64,000 nt of DNA, taken from CAYPTB01 sp964413535. Lineage in GTDB: Bacteria; Planctomycetota; UBA1135; GCA-002686595. The position numbers and the translations under genes were made by a program. The DNA lies in NCBI GenBank assembly GCA_964413535.1, contig CAYPTB010000062.1, positions 48,664 to 112,663 of the forward strand. Reading direction: 5' to 3'. Below the pieces are notes generated by a model, which was not told the origin of the DNA, did no database searches, and saw nothing but the letters and a program-made list of their open reading frames with translations. Positions within the stretch are counted from its first letter, which is position 1, and each line of letters opens with the position of its first letter. This document shows positions 25,804 to 34,324 of the stretch, piece after piece.

Positions 25804-27758
25804 CGCTTCACCATGCGGAGCTCGAGGGGCGAGTCGTCCGGATCGACGAAGGGCAGTCGGAGCCGCTCGCCGGTCTTGAACTCGACCTCGAGACGCAGCG
25901 CAGGCGCACAGGTCTCGACGCGAAAGCGACCTTGGCGATCCGTCCGCAGGCGGGCGCTCCAACGCTCGTTCACGCCGTCCGCGGCGTGGAGGGCGGTGAC
26001 CAGGGCGCCGCGCGCCGGTTCGCCGGTCGCTTCGAGCACCCGGCCGAAGAGCGGGCGACTCGGCTGCTCGGCGACGAGTTCGACGCGCATCGACGAAGAC
26101 GTCGCGGGAACGCTCGTCGCCGCGACCACGAAGCCCGTCGGATCGACGAGGCGGAGCACGAGCGGAACGCCCTCCGAGAAGCCGACGATGCGCAGCTCGC
26201 AGCTCGCGTCGATCGCGAACCCGTAGCGGTCGAGGCGGTCGCTCTCGCGCTCGATGCGAACTCCGGTCGGCGTCGGGTGGCCGCCGTAGGGATTCCAGGC
26301 CGGATGGAAGAGCGGTGCGCCGGGAACGAGCGCCACGCCGAATCCGATCCCGCCGAGGCACGCACCGTCGGGCGCGCGGACGATGACGACGAGCTCGGTC
26401 TCGGGCACGAGCTCCACGTCCACCGTCTGCTCCTCCGACGCGCGTGCGGAGGCCGTGCGGAATCCAGCGGCGCTCACGGAGAAGCGCTCTTCCACGCGCA
26501 CGAGGATTCGCGCGACGCCGTCCCTGCCCGTGCGCGCGAGCTCGCGGCCGTACACGACCTGCGCGCCCTCGATCGGCCGACCGTCGCGGTCGCGCACCCG
26601 AACGTCCCGGGAGACCGCGGGCTCGAGCAGGAACTCGCCGACGTCGCCGAACGCCGACAGCGCGAGAGAGGAGCGATACCGACTCACTGCGACCTCGCGG
26701 CGATCGATCGAGCGCGCCTCCACGCGCAGCTCCTCCCAGGACGGCGGCATGCGGAACTCGAAGCCTCCGAGCTCGTCGGATTCGGTCGCGAGCTCGACGC
26801 GCACGCCGTCCGTGTAGAACTCGCAGCTCACCGACGCGCGCGCCGCGGCCACACCTGCCGGGCTCACGACGCGCCCGCGAAGGGCCTCGAACGGCACGAG
26901 CTGGATCGCGAGCGCCTCCGCTGCACCGCTGACGGCGAGGCTCGGCGTCGCGCCGCGCTCGGTGGAGAACCAATGACCCGCCGGCGCATGAAGACGCGCG
27001 TCGCCGACCTCGGGGACACCGCGGAAGACGAACGTGCCGTCCGGCGTCGACGTGAGTGCGGTCTGACACGGCCGGGCGGACTCCACGCGCTCGCCGCGCA
27101 AGTCGATCCACAGGAGTTCGGGCAGCGTCGCCGGTCGCTCCTCGAAGTCGTGGAGCGCGAGCTCGAGCGCCGTCGCGGGCGCAATCCCGTCGACGGTCAC
27201 GCGGCCCGCGACCCGGCCGACGTGCGGCAGCGCGATCGCGATCTCCGGCGCGAGCTCGGCGTCTTCGGGAAGCGGCTCGTCGTGCACGCCGAAGCCCGCG
27301 CCGGCGACGGCGATCCAGAGCTCGCGCTCGAGGGCGGCGGGCGCGCAGCGCAGCGTCGCGCGGCCGCTGTCGTCCGTGCGCGCCTCGTCGAGCGCCGCGC
27401 GCGCGTCGTGCAGCACGAGCCGCGCGAGCGGAGCCGGCGTCCCGTCGGCGTACGCCACGCGCACGCGCAAGAACCGCAAGAACCGGTGGGCCGGGAGCGC
27501 AGGCGCGCGCTCGGCGCTCACGGGGACGGAGGCGGAGGGCGCCCCGGAATTCGGTTCGATCGGCGGGTCGACGCGATCGACTCGGACGGCCGCGTCGGCG
27601 ACGGAGATGGCGCGCGGCATGGGCTCGCTCCCTGCGAACCGAGCGAGCGCGAGCAGGGCGAGCGCCGCGAGGGCGGCGAGCGCCAGGAGACCGAGCGCCG
27701 CGCGGCGGGGATCCATCGATCGCGCGCGCGGCTCGAGCTTCCGAGCGGGAAGGGACAT
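25800..27758 (-). CDS. Carboxypeptidase-regulatory-like (Ig-fold) membrane-anchored protein, paralogue A
   Basis: 652 residues, first gene of the three-paralogue operon. A basic N-terminus precedes an Ala/Leu-rich anchor (about 20-42). Conserved modules follow in the same order as in paralogue B: LRVRVAYADGTPAPLARLVL, GAGFGVHDEPLPED, GRVTVDGIAPATALELAL, then LRGRVVSPAGVAAARASVSC, EGAQVVYGRELARTGRDG, FGRVLEATGEPARGALVTAL and LRTDRQGRFRVETCAP. Its first module is nearly identical at DNA level to that of paralogue B over 110 bases, while flanking parts have diverged. The ATG at 27758 gives a long positively charged leader; an internal ATG at residue 15 (27716) is an alternative start. No catalytic residues are recognisable. 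Confidence 0.78.
   Translation of the reverse strand: MSLPARKLEPRARSMDPRRAALGLLALAALAALALLALARFAGSEPMPRAISVADAAVRVDRVDPPIEPNSGAPSASVPVSAERAPALPAHRFLRFLRVRVAYADGTPAPLARLVLHDARAALDEARTDDSGRATLRCAPAALERELWIAVAGAGFGVHDEPLPEDAELAPEIAIALPHVGRVAGRVTVDGIAPATALELALHDFEERPATLPELLWIDLRGERVESARPCQTALTSTPDGTFVFRGVPEVGDARLHAPAGHWFSTERGATPSLAVSGAAEALAIQLVPFEALRGRVVSPAGVAAARASVSCEFYTDGVRVELATESDELGGFEFRMPPSWEELRVEARSIDRREVAVSRYRSSLALSAFGDVGEFLLEPAVSRDVRVRDRDGRPIEGAQVVYGRELARTGRDGVARILVRVEERFSVSAAGFRTASARASEEQTVDVELVPETELVVIVRAPDGACLGGIGFGVALVPGAPLFHPAWNPYGGHPTPTGVRIERESDRLDRYGFAIDASCELRIVGFSEGVPLVLRLVDPTGFVVAATSVPATSSSMRVELVAEQPSRPLFGRVLEATGEPARGALVTALHAADGVNERWSARLRTDRQGRFRVETCAPALRLEVEFKTGERLRLPFVDPDDSPLELRMVKR
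27271..27380. repeat. 110-base segment duplicated in paralogue B (copy in A)
   Basis: Partner of 25355-25464. It encodes the stretch ending in GAGFGVHDEPL in both proteins. Direct orientation, about 1.9 kb apart. Confidence 0.85.
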
Positions 27759-27929
27759 GGGCGTCGCCGCACGCGATCCTACGCGTAGGTCGGGGAACGC
27801 GTGCGAGGTCTCGCCATCCTACTTCTGGGTGGCGGACACGCAGGGTCTCGAGACCGGGTGCCGGCGCATGCGGCGCGCTCCTCTCCCGCGATCGAGACCG
27901 AGAGGCACGATGCGGCGTCCGGCGCTGCG

Positions 27930-29222
27930 CTACGGAGCGGCGAGCGGCGCCAACGTCGGGTCGAGCAACGGTGCGAGGAGGCGGTCGGTGTCGAGCTCCC
28001 ACAGGGCCGCGCCCATGCGGTGCGAGGCGGCGAGCGTGCGGCCGTCGGGGCTCGGCTCGAAGTGCACGCGCACCGGATTGTGACGGACGTTGCAGAAGTA
28101 CGGACAGACCCAGCCGATGCGGTGCGCGTCGCGCCCGTCGAGCACCTCGAGCGTGTCGCTCACGAAGTGGTAGAGCACGACGCGCGAGCCGTCCGGGGCG
28201 ACGCGGACGGCGCCCTCCCAGTCGTCGAACGGGGGCTCGTGGCGTGCGAGCTCCTCGCCCGTCTCGACGTCGATCACGCAGACGAGCAACTGATCGCCGA
28301 GCGCGATCACGCGCCGGCCGTCGGGGGTGAAGCGCAGCGGTGCGAGGAACGCGTTGCGGCGGTCGTGACCCGCGACGAAGGTCTTTTCGCCGCGCTCGAG
28401 GTCGCACAGCCACAGGCCGCGGTAGGTGCCGAGCGCCAGCCAGCGATCGTCGGGCGACCAGGCGAACGAGGTGAAGGAATCGCCGGCGCCCTCGGGCGGG
28501 AGCGCGAGGGCGTGGACCGACATCGAGCGCATGTCGACCAACGTGTAGCTCCAGCGCACGCCGCCGTCGCGCACGCTGCTCGCCAACGCGAGCCAGTGGC
28601 CGCTCGGCGACAGCTCGGCGGTGCGCTCGTCGTGGTAGGAGCACGGGATCGGCGCGGGGCCCGGGCGGTAGGACTCTTCCGGGAGCGGGCTCGGGACGGC
28701 GCGCTCGATCTGCGGCGGATCGAGGGTCCACACCTCGATCCAACCCGGTTTGGAGAGCGCGATCGACACGCCGGGCTCGACCCAACCGAGCAGGGCGCTC
28801 GGGCGCTTCGGATCCTCCGGGATGGACGCGACTTCGACGCCGGCCTGCGGCGCAAAGACGACGAGCGGCCCCGCGGCGCCCAGGCCGGGACCGCGTGCGA
28901 CCACGCGATCGCGCGCGCCGTCGACCAGGAGCACGCCGTCGATCGGGCCGGCGGGGATGCGGCCGAGGAGCACGCCGTCGCGCGCGCGCCAGGCGCGCAG
29001 CCCGTCGGCCAGGTGGTGCTGCGTGACGAGCAGCGTCCCGTCAGCGCTCCACCACGCGCCCGTGAACACGGCGTTGCCCCGCAGGGCGGGAGCGACGTCG
29101 GCGCGCAGACCCGCGTGCTCGATCTCGGCGATCGCGCGCGATCGGCCGCAGCTCGCGAGCGCGAGCGTCGCCGCCGCGAAGGCGAGTGAGAGCAAGGGCG
29201 GTCGAGGAGGGGGGCGCAGCAT
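27930..29222 (-). CDS. Beta-propeller (WD40/PD40-like) lipoprotein
   Basis: 430 residues from the ATG at 29222, chosen because it opens with a lipoprotein signal, MLRPPPRPPLLSLAFAAATL then ALASC. The mature protein is made of repeated four-strand blades with Asp/Trp-type ends: AWWSADGTLLVTQHH, RAWRARDGVLLGRIP, TAELSPSGHWLALAS, FAWSPDDRWLALGTYRG, LRFTPDGRRVIALG, VRVAPDGSRVVLYH and FEPSPDGRTLAASH. This is a seven-blade propeller, similar to TolB/PD40 types, giving a protein- or ligand-binding surface outside the cytoplasm. No catalytic feature is seen. It lies 171 bases upstream of the three-paralogue operon on the same strand and may be part of the same surface assembly. Confidence 0.75.
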   Translation of the reverse strand: MLRPPPRPPLLSLAFAAATLALASCGRSRAIAEIEHAGLRADVAPALRGNAVFTGAWWSADGTLLVTQHHLADGLRAWRARDGVLLGRIPAGPIDGVLLVDGARDRVVARGPGLGAAGPLVVFAPQAGVEVASIPEDPKRPSALLGWVEPGVSIALSKPGWIEVWTLDPPQIERAVPSPLPEESYRPGPAPIPCSYHDERTAELSPSGHWLALASSVRDGGVRWSYTLVDMRSMSVHALALPPEGAGDSFTSFAWSPDDRWLALGTYRGLWLCDLERGEKTFVAGHDRRNAFLAPLRFTPDGRRVIALGDQLLVCVIDVETGEELARHEPPFDDWEGAVRVAPDGSRVVLYHFVSDTLEVLDGRDAHRIGWVCPYFCNVRHNPVRVHFEPSPDGRTLAASHRMGAALWELDTDRLLAPLLDPTLAPLAAP

Positions 29223-29379
29223 GCGGGTGGCGACCTCATCGGTCGATCGCTCGGCAAACTGAGATCTCGGCCGCCGCGGGATGCAAGCGGTCGCGAGTGC
29301 GCGCCGCGTCACCATCTCGTCGAACCGCGCACGCGCTGCGCCAACGACAGGGAACGCGCGCTCGCAGGGCGAGGCGCTG

Positions 29380-31992
29380 CTAGCGCGTCAGGTCGGCGAG
29401 CATCTCCATCAGACCGGCGTGGTCGACCGGCTTGACCAGGTGGCCGTCGATGCCGGCGTCCTCGGAGTCGCGGCGGTCCCTGTCCTGGCCCCAGCCGGTC
29501 AGGGCGACGATCACGACGCCTTCGGCCCAGGGTTTCTCCCGGATCGCGCGGGAGACGTCGTAGCCGTTCATCTTCGGCAAGCCGATGTCGAGCAGGACGA
29601 CGTCGGGCCGGAAAGCCTCGGCGGCCTCGACGGCATCGACTCCGTCGTGGGCCAGGCGCGTCTCGTTGCCGGTCATCTTCATCAGCATGGAGAGCGTCAT
29701 GGCCGCGTCGCGGTTGTCGTCGACGACCAGGACGCGCAGCTTCCGCGCCGGTCCGTTGCTCGACGCGCGCGGGCGCTCGGGCTCGGGCTCCTCGGCGAGG
29801 ATCGGCAGGGTGACGACGAACTCGCTCCCGCGACCCGCTCCCGCGCTCCGCGCCTCCACCCGGCCGCCGTGGAGCTCGACGAGCTGCTTCACGAGCGTCA
29901 GTCCGATGCCGAGCCCGCCGTGCGACCGTTCCAGGGTCGGATCGACCTGCGTGAACATGTCGAAAACGCGCGGCAGCATCTCGGGCGGGATGCCGATGCC
30001 GTCGTCCGCGACCGTCACGATCACCTCGTCGGCTCGGCGCTCCGCGGTCAGGCGGACCGAGCCGCCCGCTTCGGTGTACTTGCACGCGTTGTTGAGCAGG
30101 TTGCTGAACACCTGCGCCAGCCGCACGGCGTCGCCGTCGAGGATGATCGGCCCGGGCGGCAGGGTCACGCGGAGGTCGTGACCGCACGCCTCGGCCAACG
30201 GCCGGCAGGTCTCGGCCGCGTGGTGCACGGCGGAGGCGAGCTCGATCCTGTGCTTGCGCAGCTCGAGCCGGTTGCGGGTGATGCGCGAGACGTCCATCAG
30301 GTCGTCGATCAAGCGCTCCATCAACGCGACCCCTCGCTCGAGCGTGCTGCGGGCCTGCTCGACGAGCTCACGGCTCTCAGGGACGCGCTTCATGATCTCG
30401 AGCGAGTTCCGAACCGGAGCCAGCGGGTTCCGCAGCTCGTGTGCGAGCGTCGCGAGGAACTCGTCCTTCTTGTGATCGGCTTCGAGCAGGCTCTCCTTGG
30501 CGAGGGTCTGCTCGTGGACGTCCGTGCACGATCCGACCCACTCGCGGACGTCTCCGTTCGAGTCGAGGAGCGGCGTCGCGCGCGCCACGACGTGCCGGTA
30601 CTCGCCCGTGGGCGCGTGCCTCAGGCGGCAGCGCCCTTCGTAGAGCGTGCGCGACGCGCACGCGCTCGCCCACGCCGCTTGGATTCCCTCGCGGTCGTCC
30701 GGATGGATGGCGTCGGCCCAGCCGAAGCCGCGCGCCTCCTCCCAGGTCTGACCGGTGTACCGGATCCACGCGGGCAGCGGGGTAGCGAACGCTCCGTCGG
30801 CGTCGGTCGTCCACGGGACGTCGGTGATGACGGACACGAGCGAGCGGTAGCGCTCCTCGCTGCGGCGCAGGGCGTCTCGAGCGCGCTCGAGCTGCGTCGT
30901 GTCGTGGAACGAGTTAATGGCGCCCGTCACGCGTCCGGCCCCGTCGCGGACGGGATCGATGTTGACGAGAACGGTGATACGGGAACCGTCGGGCCGCTCG
31001 ATGACCACTTCCTCGTTGCGGAACGAGCGCCCCTCGCGCAGCGCGAGGGCCATCGGGGTCTCTGCGTGCGGCAGCAGCGATCCGTCCGGACGCCACAAGC
31101 GCAGCGAGCCGCAGAAGCGCTGGTCGGTGTCCACGAGGGCGGGTGCTCGACCCCACAACAGCGCCGCGTGCTCGTTGTAGAACGTGATGAGGCCGCTGGG
31201 CGCGTCGCAGGTGTAGACCGCGACCGGCAGGAGACCGACCAAGCTGCGGTAACGCTCTTCGCTCCGCTCCGCGCGGCGCCGCTCCGCGATGCCGCGGAAC
31301 ACGAGCACGCAGCCGGCGATCCGGCCCTCGTCGTCGACGATCGGAGCGGCGCTGTAGTCGATCGGCAGCTCCGACCCGTCCTCGGCGACGAGCACGGTGT
31401 GGTTCGCCAGTCCGATCACGACGCCCCCCGCGAGGGCGCGCAGGGCGGGATTCTCCGCCGGCCGGCGGGTCTCCTCGTCCAGGATGCGGAAGACCGCAGG
31501 GAGCGGACGCGCCGCCGCCTCCTCTGCGTTCCAACCCGTCAACGCCTCGGCCGCCGCGTTCAGGGATGTGACGCGCCCTTCCACGTCGGTCGTGAGCACC
31601 GCGTCGCCGATGCTCGCGAGCGTGATCCGCAGCAGGTCGCGGTCGTCCTTGGCTTTGCGGCGAGCCGCGCGCAACGCATGACCGAACCCCACGACGACGC
31701 CGCAGGACACGAGGAACGCGACCAAGCCGATGACGTCGCCGACGCTCTCGAACCCGAACCCTCCGCGCGGCTGGATGAACAGGACGTTGCAGGCCAGGTA
31801 GCCGAGAACGGCGGCGAGCAGCGCGGGTCGGGTGCCGCCGAACCACGTGCATGCGGCGACGGCCGCGAAGAGCGTGACGACCGAGAGCCGGTCCCCGAGC
31901 CAGGGATCGAGCCACCAGCGCACGGCGACCGCCGTCGCCGTCACGACCAGAGCCAGGAGGTAGGCGGAAGACCTCCAGCGCATGCGCACCAT
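29380..31992 (-). CDS. Hybrid histidine kinase: DUF4118-like membrane domain, three PAS, HisKA, HATPase, receiver
   Basis: 870 residues. Residues about 8-105 hold four membrane helices with the KdpD/DUF4118 signature (TRPALLAAVLGYLACNVLFI, then QPRGGFGFESVGDVIGLVAF). Three PAS domains follow at about 120-235, 245-365 and 380-495, the second and third with PAC-type ends. HisKA carries LAHELRNPLAPVRNSLEIM with the phospho-accepting His518. The ATPase has N- and G-boxes (NLLNNACKYT, ADDGIGIPPEM, SHGGLGIGLTLVKQLVELHG). The C-terminal receiver (about 750-865) has VVDDNRDAAMT and the phospho-acceptor D802 in VVLLDIGLPKMNG. No DNA-binding regulator is adjacent, so the output is unknown. The start could also be the ATG at 31983. 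Confidence 0.93.
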   Translation of the reverse strand: MVRMRWRSSAYLLALVVTATAVAVRWWLDPWLGDRLSVVTLFAAVAACTWFGGTRPALLAAVLGYLACNVLFIQPRGGFGFESVGDVIGLVAFLVSCGVVVGFGHALRAARRKAKDDRDLLRITLASIGDAVLTTDVEGRVTSLNAAAEALTGWNAEEAAARPLPAVFRILDEETRRPAENPALRALAGGVVIGLANHTVLVAEDGSELPIDYSAAPIVDDEGRIAGCVLVFRGIAERRRAERSEERYRSLVGLLPVAVYTCDAPSGLITFYNEHAALLWGRAPALVDTDQRFCGSLRLWRPDGSLLPHAETPMALALREGRSFRNEEVVIERPDGSRITVLVNIDPVRDGAGRVTGAINSFHDTTQLERARDALRRSEERYRSLVSVITDVPWTTDADGAFATPLPAWIRYTGQTWEEARGFGWADAIHPDDREGIQAAWASACASRTLYEGRCRLRHAPTGEYRHVVARATPLLDSNGDVREWVGSCTDVHEQTLAKESLLEADHKKDEFLATLAHELRNPLAPVRNSLEIMKRVPESRELVEQARSTLERGVALMERLIDDLMDVSRITRNRLELRKHRIELASAVHHAAETCRPLAEACGHDLRVTLPPGPIILDGDAVRLAQVFSNLLNNACKYTEAGGSVRLTAERRADEVIVTVADDGIGIPPEMLPRVFDMFTQVDPTLERSHGGLGIGLTLVKQLVELHGGRVEARSAGAGRGSEFVVTLPILAEEPEPERPRASSNGPARKLRVLVVDDNRDAAMTLSMLMKMTGNETRLAHDGVDAVEAAEAFRPDVVLLDIGLPKMNGYDVSRAIREKPWAEGVVIVALTGWGQDRDRRDSEDAGIDGHLVKPVDHAGLMEMLADLTR

Positions 31993-32056
31993 CTTACTGG
32001 ACGCGAAACCCCACTCGTCCGAACCCTGGCCGCGCCGCAGATCCCGCGACCGCCCC

Positions 32057-32770
32057 CTACTCCTTGGTCGGGGTCCGCGCAGCTCCCTCGTGCCCCGCCG
32101 GTGCTCCCGACTCTTCGAGGTGCCCTTCGTGCCCCGTCACGCCGGCCGAGACGATGAGCGTCATGATCCGCCCGGGATCCACGTCGAGCTCGACGACGCG
32201 CTCGCGCGGCACGAGGATCGTCTGCCCGGCGAAGTTGTAGGACTGCGGCAGGTACACGGCGATGAGTCCCGCGAGCTCGGGTGCATCGAGCTCCTCGCGC
32301 GTCAGGAAGCCCAAGGCCTTGATCCCCGGCTGGAGCTCCACGACCACCGGCTTGTCGAAGCGCCGCTTCTCCCCCGCCAGGGCCACGACGAAGTCCTTCA
32401 CCGTGCTGTACAGGATCTTCAGCACAGGCAGGTGCGCGATCAGGCTCTCGAAGACGAGGACCAGCTTCCCGCCGAGCCGGTTCGAGGCGAACAGGCCGAC
32501 GGTCCAGATCACGATCAGGGTCAACGCGAGCCCGATGCCCGGGTACGGCGCGCGGATGAGCCGGTCGAAGAACGTCACCGGCAGCCAGACGAGGTAGATC
32601 GTCGTCACGAGCGGCACGACGATCACGAGCCCCTTCAGGAAGTTCTTGAAGACGCCACGCATGACCGTCACGGGCGCGAGCGGCCTCGGCGGCACGCGCC
32701 GTCCCTGCGGCCCGGCCGAGGCGGCGCCCTTCGGCTTCGACGGCGCAGAGCTGCGGAGTTTCCGAGGCAC
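32057..32770 (-). CDS. DUF502 family membrane protein
   Basis: 237 residues from a GTG at 32770; an ATG at 32662 gives 201 residues, closer to the usual family length, so the start is uncertain. Family features include NFLKGLVIVVPLVTTIYLVW followed by the first helix, then PYPGIGLALTLIVIWTVGLF, GKLVLVFESLIAHLPVLKIL with YSTVKDF, and VVVELQPGIKALGFLT. A beta-rich domain with AVYLPQSYNFAGQTILVPR follows. DUF502 proteins are two-helix inner-membrane proteins of unknown function, widespread in bacteria. It lies upstream of the histidine kinase on the same strand (64 bases) and is divergent from the SRPBCC gene. Confidence 0.8.
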   Translation of the reverse strand: MPRKLRSSAPSKPKGAASAGPQGRRVPPRPLAPVTVMRGVFKNFLKGLVIVVPLVTTIYLVWLPVTFFDRLIRAPYPGIGLALTLIVIWTVGLFASNRLGGKLVLVFESLIAHLPVLKILYSTVKDFVVALAGEKRRFDKPVVVELQPGIKALGFLTREELDAPELAGLIAVYLPQSYNFAGQTILVPRERVVELDVDPGRIMTLIVSAGVTGHEGHLEESGAPAGHEGAARTPTKE

Positions 32771-33013
32771 GTGCAGAGCATCCCCGGCGGCTCGGGCGAC
32801 TGCAAGCGGCGCGTGCGGGCGGACGGCGCACCTCGCGTTCGGGAAGACCGGCTCGCCTCGCGCCGAGACGGGCGGGGCGATCGCCCTCCGGCTGCGCCGT
32901 ACGCCCGATGGGTCGAGCGTACGATGCTCCCCTCGTCGCGGGCGACGTCCACGCTCACGCCCCCGTGGCGAGCGTCACGCCGTTCGCCGACTTCTCACCA
33001 CGGAGAACCAGCC

Positions 33014-33562
33014 ATGACACGCAAGCCGCTCGTCGCCGTCGCCGTCCTCCTCGCCGCGCTCGCCGCTTCCTTCGCAGCCGGCGCCGCCGGCGGGGAGTTC
33101 GAGCCGCGCGGAGTGACGTTCACGGTGCAGGCCGAAGTGCCCGTTCCTCCCGCGGACGCCTTCGATGCCTTCACCGGCGACGTCACGGGCTGGTGGGACC
33201 ACAGCTTCTCGGAAACGCCCGCGCGCATGTTCATCGAGCCGCGCCCGGGCGGCGGCTTCTACGAGTACTTCGACGACGCGGGGAACGGCGTGCTGCACGC
33301 GACGGTGACCTACGCGCAACGCGGGGAGAAGCTCGTCTTCAAGGGCCCGCTCGGTCTCCACGGCCGCGCGTTCGAGATGGTGCACACGGTCGCGTTCGAG
33401 CCCGCGGAACGGGGAACGCTCGTGACGGTCTCGGTGCACGGCCTGGGCGAGCTCGCCGCGAACGAGGTCGAAGCCATCGAGGGCGTCTGGAAGCACTTCC
33501 TCGTCGAGCGCTTCCAGCCCTGGGTCGAGCGCGGCGACCACGAGGCGAAGCTCGGGCAGTGA
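33014..33562 (+). CDS. Exported SRPBCC (START/AHSA1-like) domain protein
   Basis: 182 residues from the ATG at 33014, which has GGAG about nine bases upstream. A signal peptide (RKPLVAVAVLLAALAASFAA, then GAAGG) is followed by an AHSA1-type SRPBCC fold: VTFTVQAEVPVPPADAFDAF, DVTGWWDHSFSETPARMFIE, PRPGGGFYEYFDDAGNGVLH, GEKLVFKGPLGLHGRAF and a C-terminal helix GVWKHFLVERFQPWVE. Such folds bind hydrophobic ligands or interact with clients. Export is unusual for this family, as most AHSA1-like proteins are cytoplasmic. The gene is alone between divergent and convergent neighbours. Confidence 0.75.
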   Translation: MTRKPLVAVAVLLAALAASFAAGAAGGEFEPRGVTFTVQAEVPVPPADAFDAFTGDVTGWWDHSFSETPARMFIEPRPGGGFYEYFDDAGNGVLHATVTYAQRGEKLVFKGPLGLHGRAFEMVHTVAFEPAERGTLVTVSVHGLGELAANEVEAIEGVWKHFLVERFQPWVERGDHEAKLGQ

Positions 33563-33598
33563 TTGGAACGCGCCGGCGGGGTGTGGTTGGCTCCCTCG

Positions 33599-34324
33599 TC
33601 ACGACAGGAGGAGGACGAGGGCGTTGTGGGTCGCGTGCGCCAGCACGCACGGCACGAGACTCCCCGTGCGCGCGCGCAACATGCCGAGGAGCACCCCGAA
33701 GGCGAAGCGGTGCGGGAACTCGAAGTAACCGCCCCCGCCGAGCCCGTGCAGGAAGGCGAAGAGCACGGCGCTCACGACCACCGTCGCGCGCACGCCGAGG
33801 GCCCGCCGCAGAGCCACCCAGAGGACTCCGCGACACAGCCACTCCTCGAACAACGCCGGGAGCAGGACGAGCTCCCCGAACAGGAGCGGTACGGAACCCT
33901 GGACGAGCGGCTCCGCGGTCGCGCCGACTGCGCCACGCAGCACGGCGAGGAAGGCATAGCTCGCGGCGTAGCCTGCCGCGCCCGCAGCGATCCCGAGCCC
34001 GATCCCGGCGGCTCCGGTTCCGCGGCCGAAGCTCGCGGACAGCGCGCCGCGCCCCAGGCACAGCGCGGCAGCGAAGGCGACGACCCCGAACAGCGGCTCG
34101 GCCATCTGACGGTGCGCCGTCTCGGGCACGAAGACGCCGCTCGACAGGATGGCGAGGGCGCCGAGGAACACGACCGCGACCGCTCGCGCGACGCGGCCGT
34201 CGGAGACGAGCTCGACCTCGCGGCGTGCGTTGGCTCGCAGACGCGCCAGATCCTCGCCGCAAGCAGCGCAGAAGCGCGCCGCGCTCGGGACTCGCGAACC
34301 GCAGGCGGGACAGGGAGCGCTCAA
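33599..34324 (-). CDS. CPBP-family intramembrane protease with N-terminal zinc ribbon
   Basis: 241 residues from a TTG at 34324 that overlaps the stop of the upstream gene (TTGA, 34321-34324). This start is supported because a zinc ribbon (CPACGSRVPSAARFCAACG) begins at once. Several helices follow, with the CPBP (Abi) metalloprotease motifs: EEWLCRGVLWVALRR (motif 1, Glu-Glu plus Arg), FAFLHGLGGGGYF (motif with His) and VLAHATHNALVLLL (motif 3 with His and Asn). The family cleaves substrates within the membrane and processes prenylated or secreted peptides, or gives immunity. It is coupled to a second zinc-ribbon membrane protein. Confidence 0.8.
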   Translation of the reverse strand: MSAPCPACGSRVPSAARFCAACGEDLARLRANARREVELVSDGRVARAVAVVFLGALAILSSGVFVPETAHRQMAEPLFGVVAFAAALCLGRGALSASFGRGTGAAGIGLGIAAGAAGYAASYAFLAVLRGAVGATAEPLVQGSVPLLFGELVLLPALFEEWLCRGVLWVALRRALGVRATVVVSAVLFAFLHGLGGGGYFEFPHRFAFGVLLGMLRARTGSLVPCVLAHATHNALVLLLS

